Source: Verrucomicrobiota bacterium | GTDB taxonomy: Bacteria > Verrucomicrobiota > Verrucomicrobiia > Opitutales > UBA953 | Reading direction: 5' to 3' | Assembly: GCA_009924535.1 (NCBI GenBank) | Contig: RFRI01000060.1 | Coordinates: 1 to 7,291, forward strand | Length of the DNA stretch: 7,291 nucleotides | Shown here: in pieces, positions 7,107-7,291 of the stretch | How the letters are laid out: the number at the start of each line of letters is the position of its first letter | Position numbering within the stretch: the first letter of the stretch is position 1 | Program-made: the position numbers and the translations under genes | Notes under the pieces: model-generated | Databases searched by the model: none | What the model saw: only the letters and a program-made list of their open reading frames with translations | What the model was told of the DNA's origin: nothing

Positions 7107-7291
7107 ATGGCAGGCGGAGGAGGAGGCGGAGAAGGGGAACCGGAGTTCCAGGTCGCGCCGATGATCGACGTGCTCCTGGTGCTGCTTATCTTCTTCATGT
7201 CGATCACCTCGGCGCAGGTGCTGAAAGTCGACAAGAACATCTCCCTGCCCGTCGCCGCCAACGGCGTGAAGCGCGACGACAAGGCCGCCGC
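7107..7291 (+). CDS. exbD: ExbD/TolR-family biopolymer transport protein (3' partial)
   Basis: Sixty-one codons are visible before the window ends. After a short cytoplasmic head unusually rich in glycine (six in a row, residues 3-8) comes the single transmembrane helix 'APMIDVLLVLLIFFM' (17-31). D21 sits where the essential membrane aspartate of ExbD (D25 in E. coli) lies. The following 'KVDKNISLPVA' is the start of the periplasmic domain and resembles 'VDVKVNLPAS' of E. coli ExbD. The gene starts 31 bases after exbB and would form the proton-conducting dimer inside the ExbB pentamer. No Shine-Dalgarno sequence precedes the ATG; the leader is rich in A and C. The periplasmic domain is mostly outside the window, so ExbD and TolR cannot be separated. 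Confidence 0.93.
   Translation, partial: MAGGGGGGEGEPEFQVAPMIDVLLVLLIFFMSITSAQVLKVDKNISLPVAANGVKRDDKAA

Overview
The window reads as high-GC bacterial chromosome, most likely from a member of the Verrucomicrobiota (Opitutae-like). The grounds are the 'GDLKENSEYKMARQD' style of GreA, the pairing of large secreted TPR proteins with an ExbB/ExbD pair, the very strong preference for codons ending in C or G, and gene starts that lack a Shine-Dalgarno sequence. The taxonomic call is inference from protein style, not a database match. All genes lie on the + strand, and no RNA genes, insertion sequences or CRISPR arrays were seen.

Left part (1-788): the window opens inside a reading frame that joins two unrelated proteins. 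The first ~113 codons are the C-terminal third of a TctC/Bug-type periplasmic solute-binding protein. The remaining ~119 codons are the distal two thirds of the transcription elongation factor GreA. The change falls on a shared L-G-D-L and coincides with a change in codon use. An assembly chimera at a contig end is the simplest explanation, and a genuine gene fusion the alternative. A clear intrinsic terminator follows (727-755).

Middle (789-1866): a single gene encodes an ArsR-type winged-helix regulator fused to a class I SAM-dependent methyltransferase. It is followed by a 139-base leader region containing two short perfect hairpins and a possible promoter.

Right part (1867-7291): four genes are tightly ordered. 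They are a 1112-residue secreted TPR protein with a central coiled coil, a 338-residue secreted TPR-like protein 5 bases downstream, an ExbB/TolQ-type proton-channel protein, and the beginning of an ExbD/TolR-type protein cut by the window end. Together they look like an energised cell-envelope module. ExbB-ExbD would use the proton motive force across the inner membrane, and the two exported helical-repeat proteins would be periplasmic scaffolds or partners. The substrate or outer-membrane target cannot be told from this window; it may be encoded just downstream (more ExbD, TonB or outer-membrane genes).
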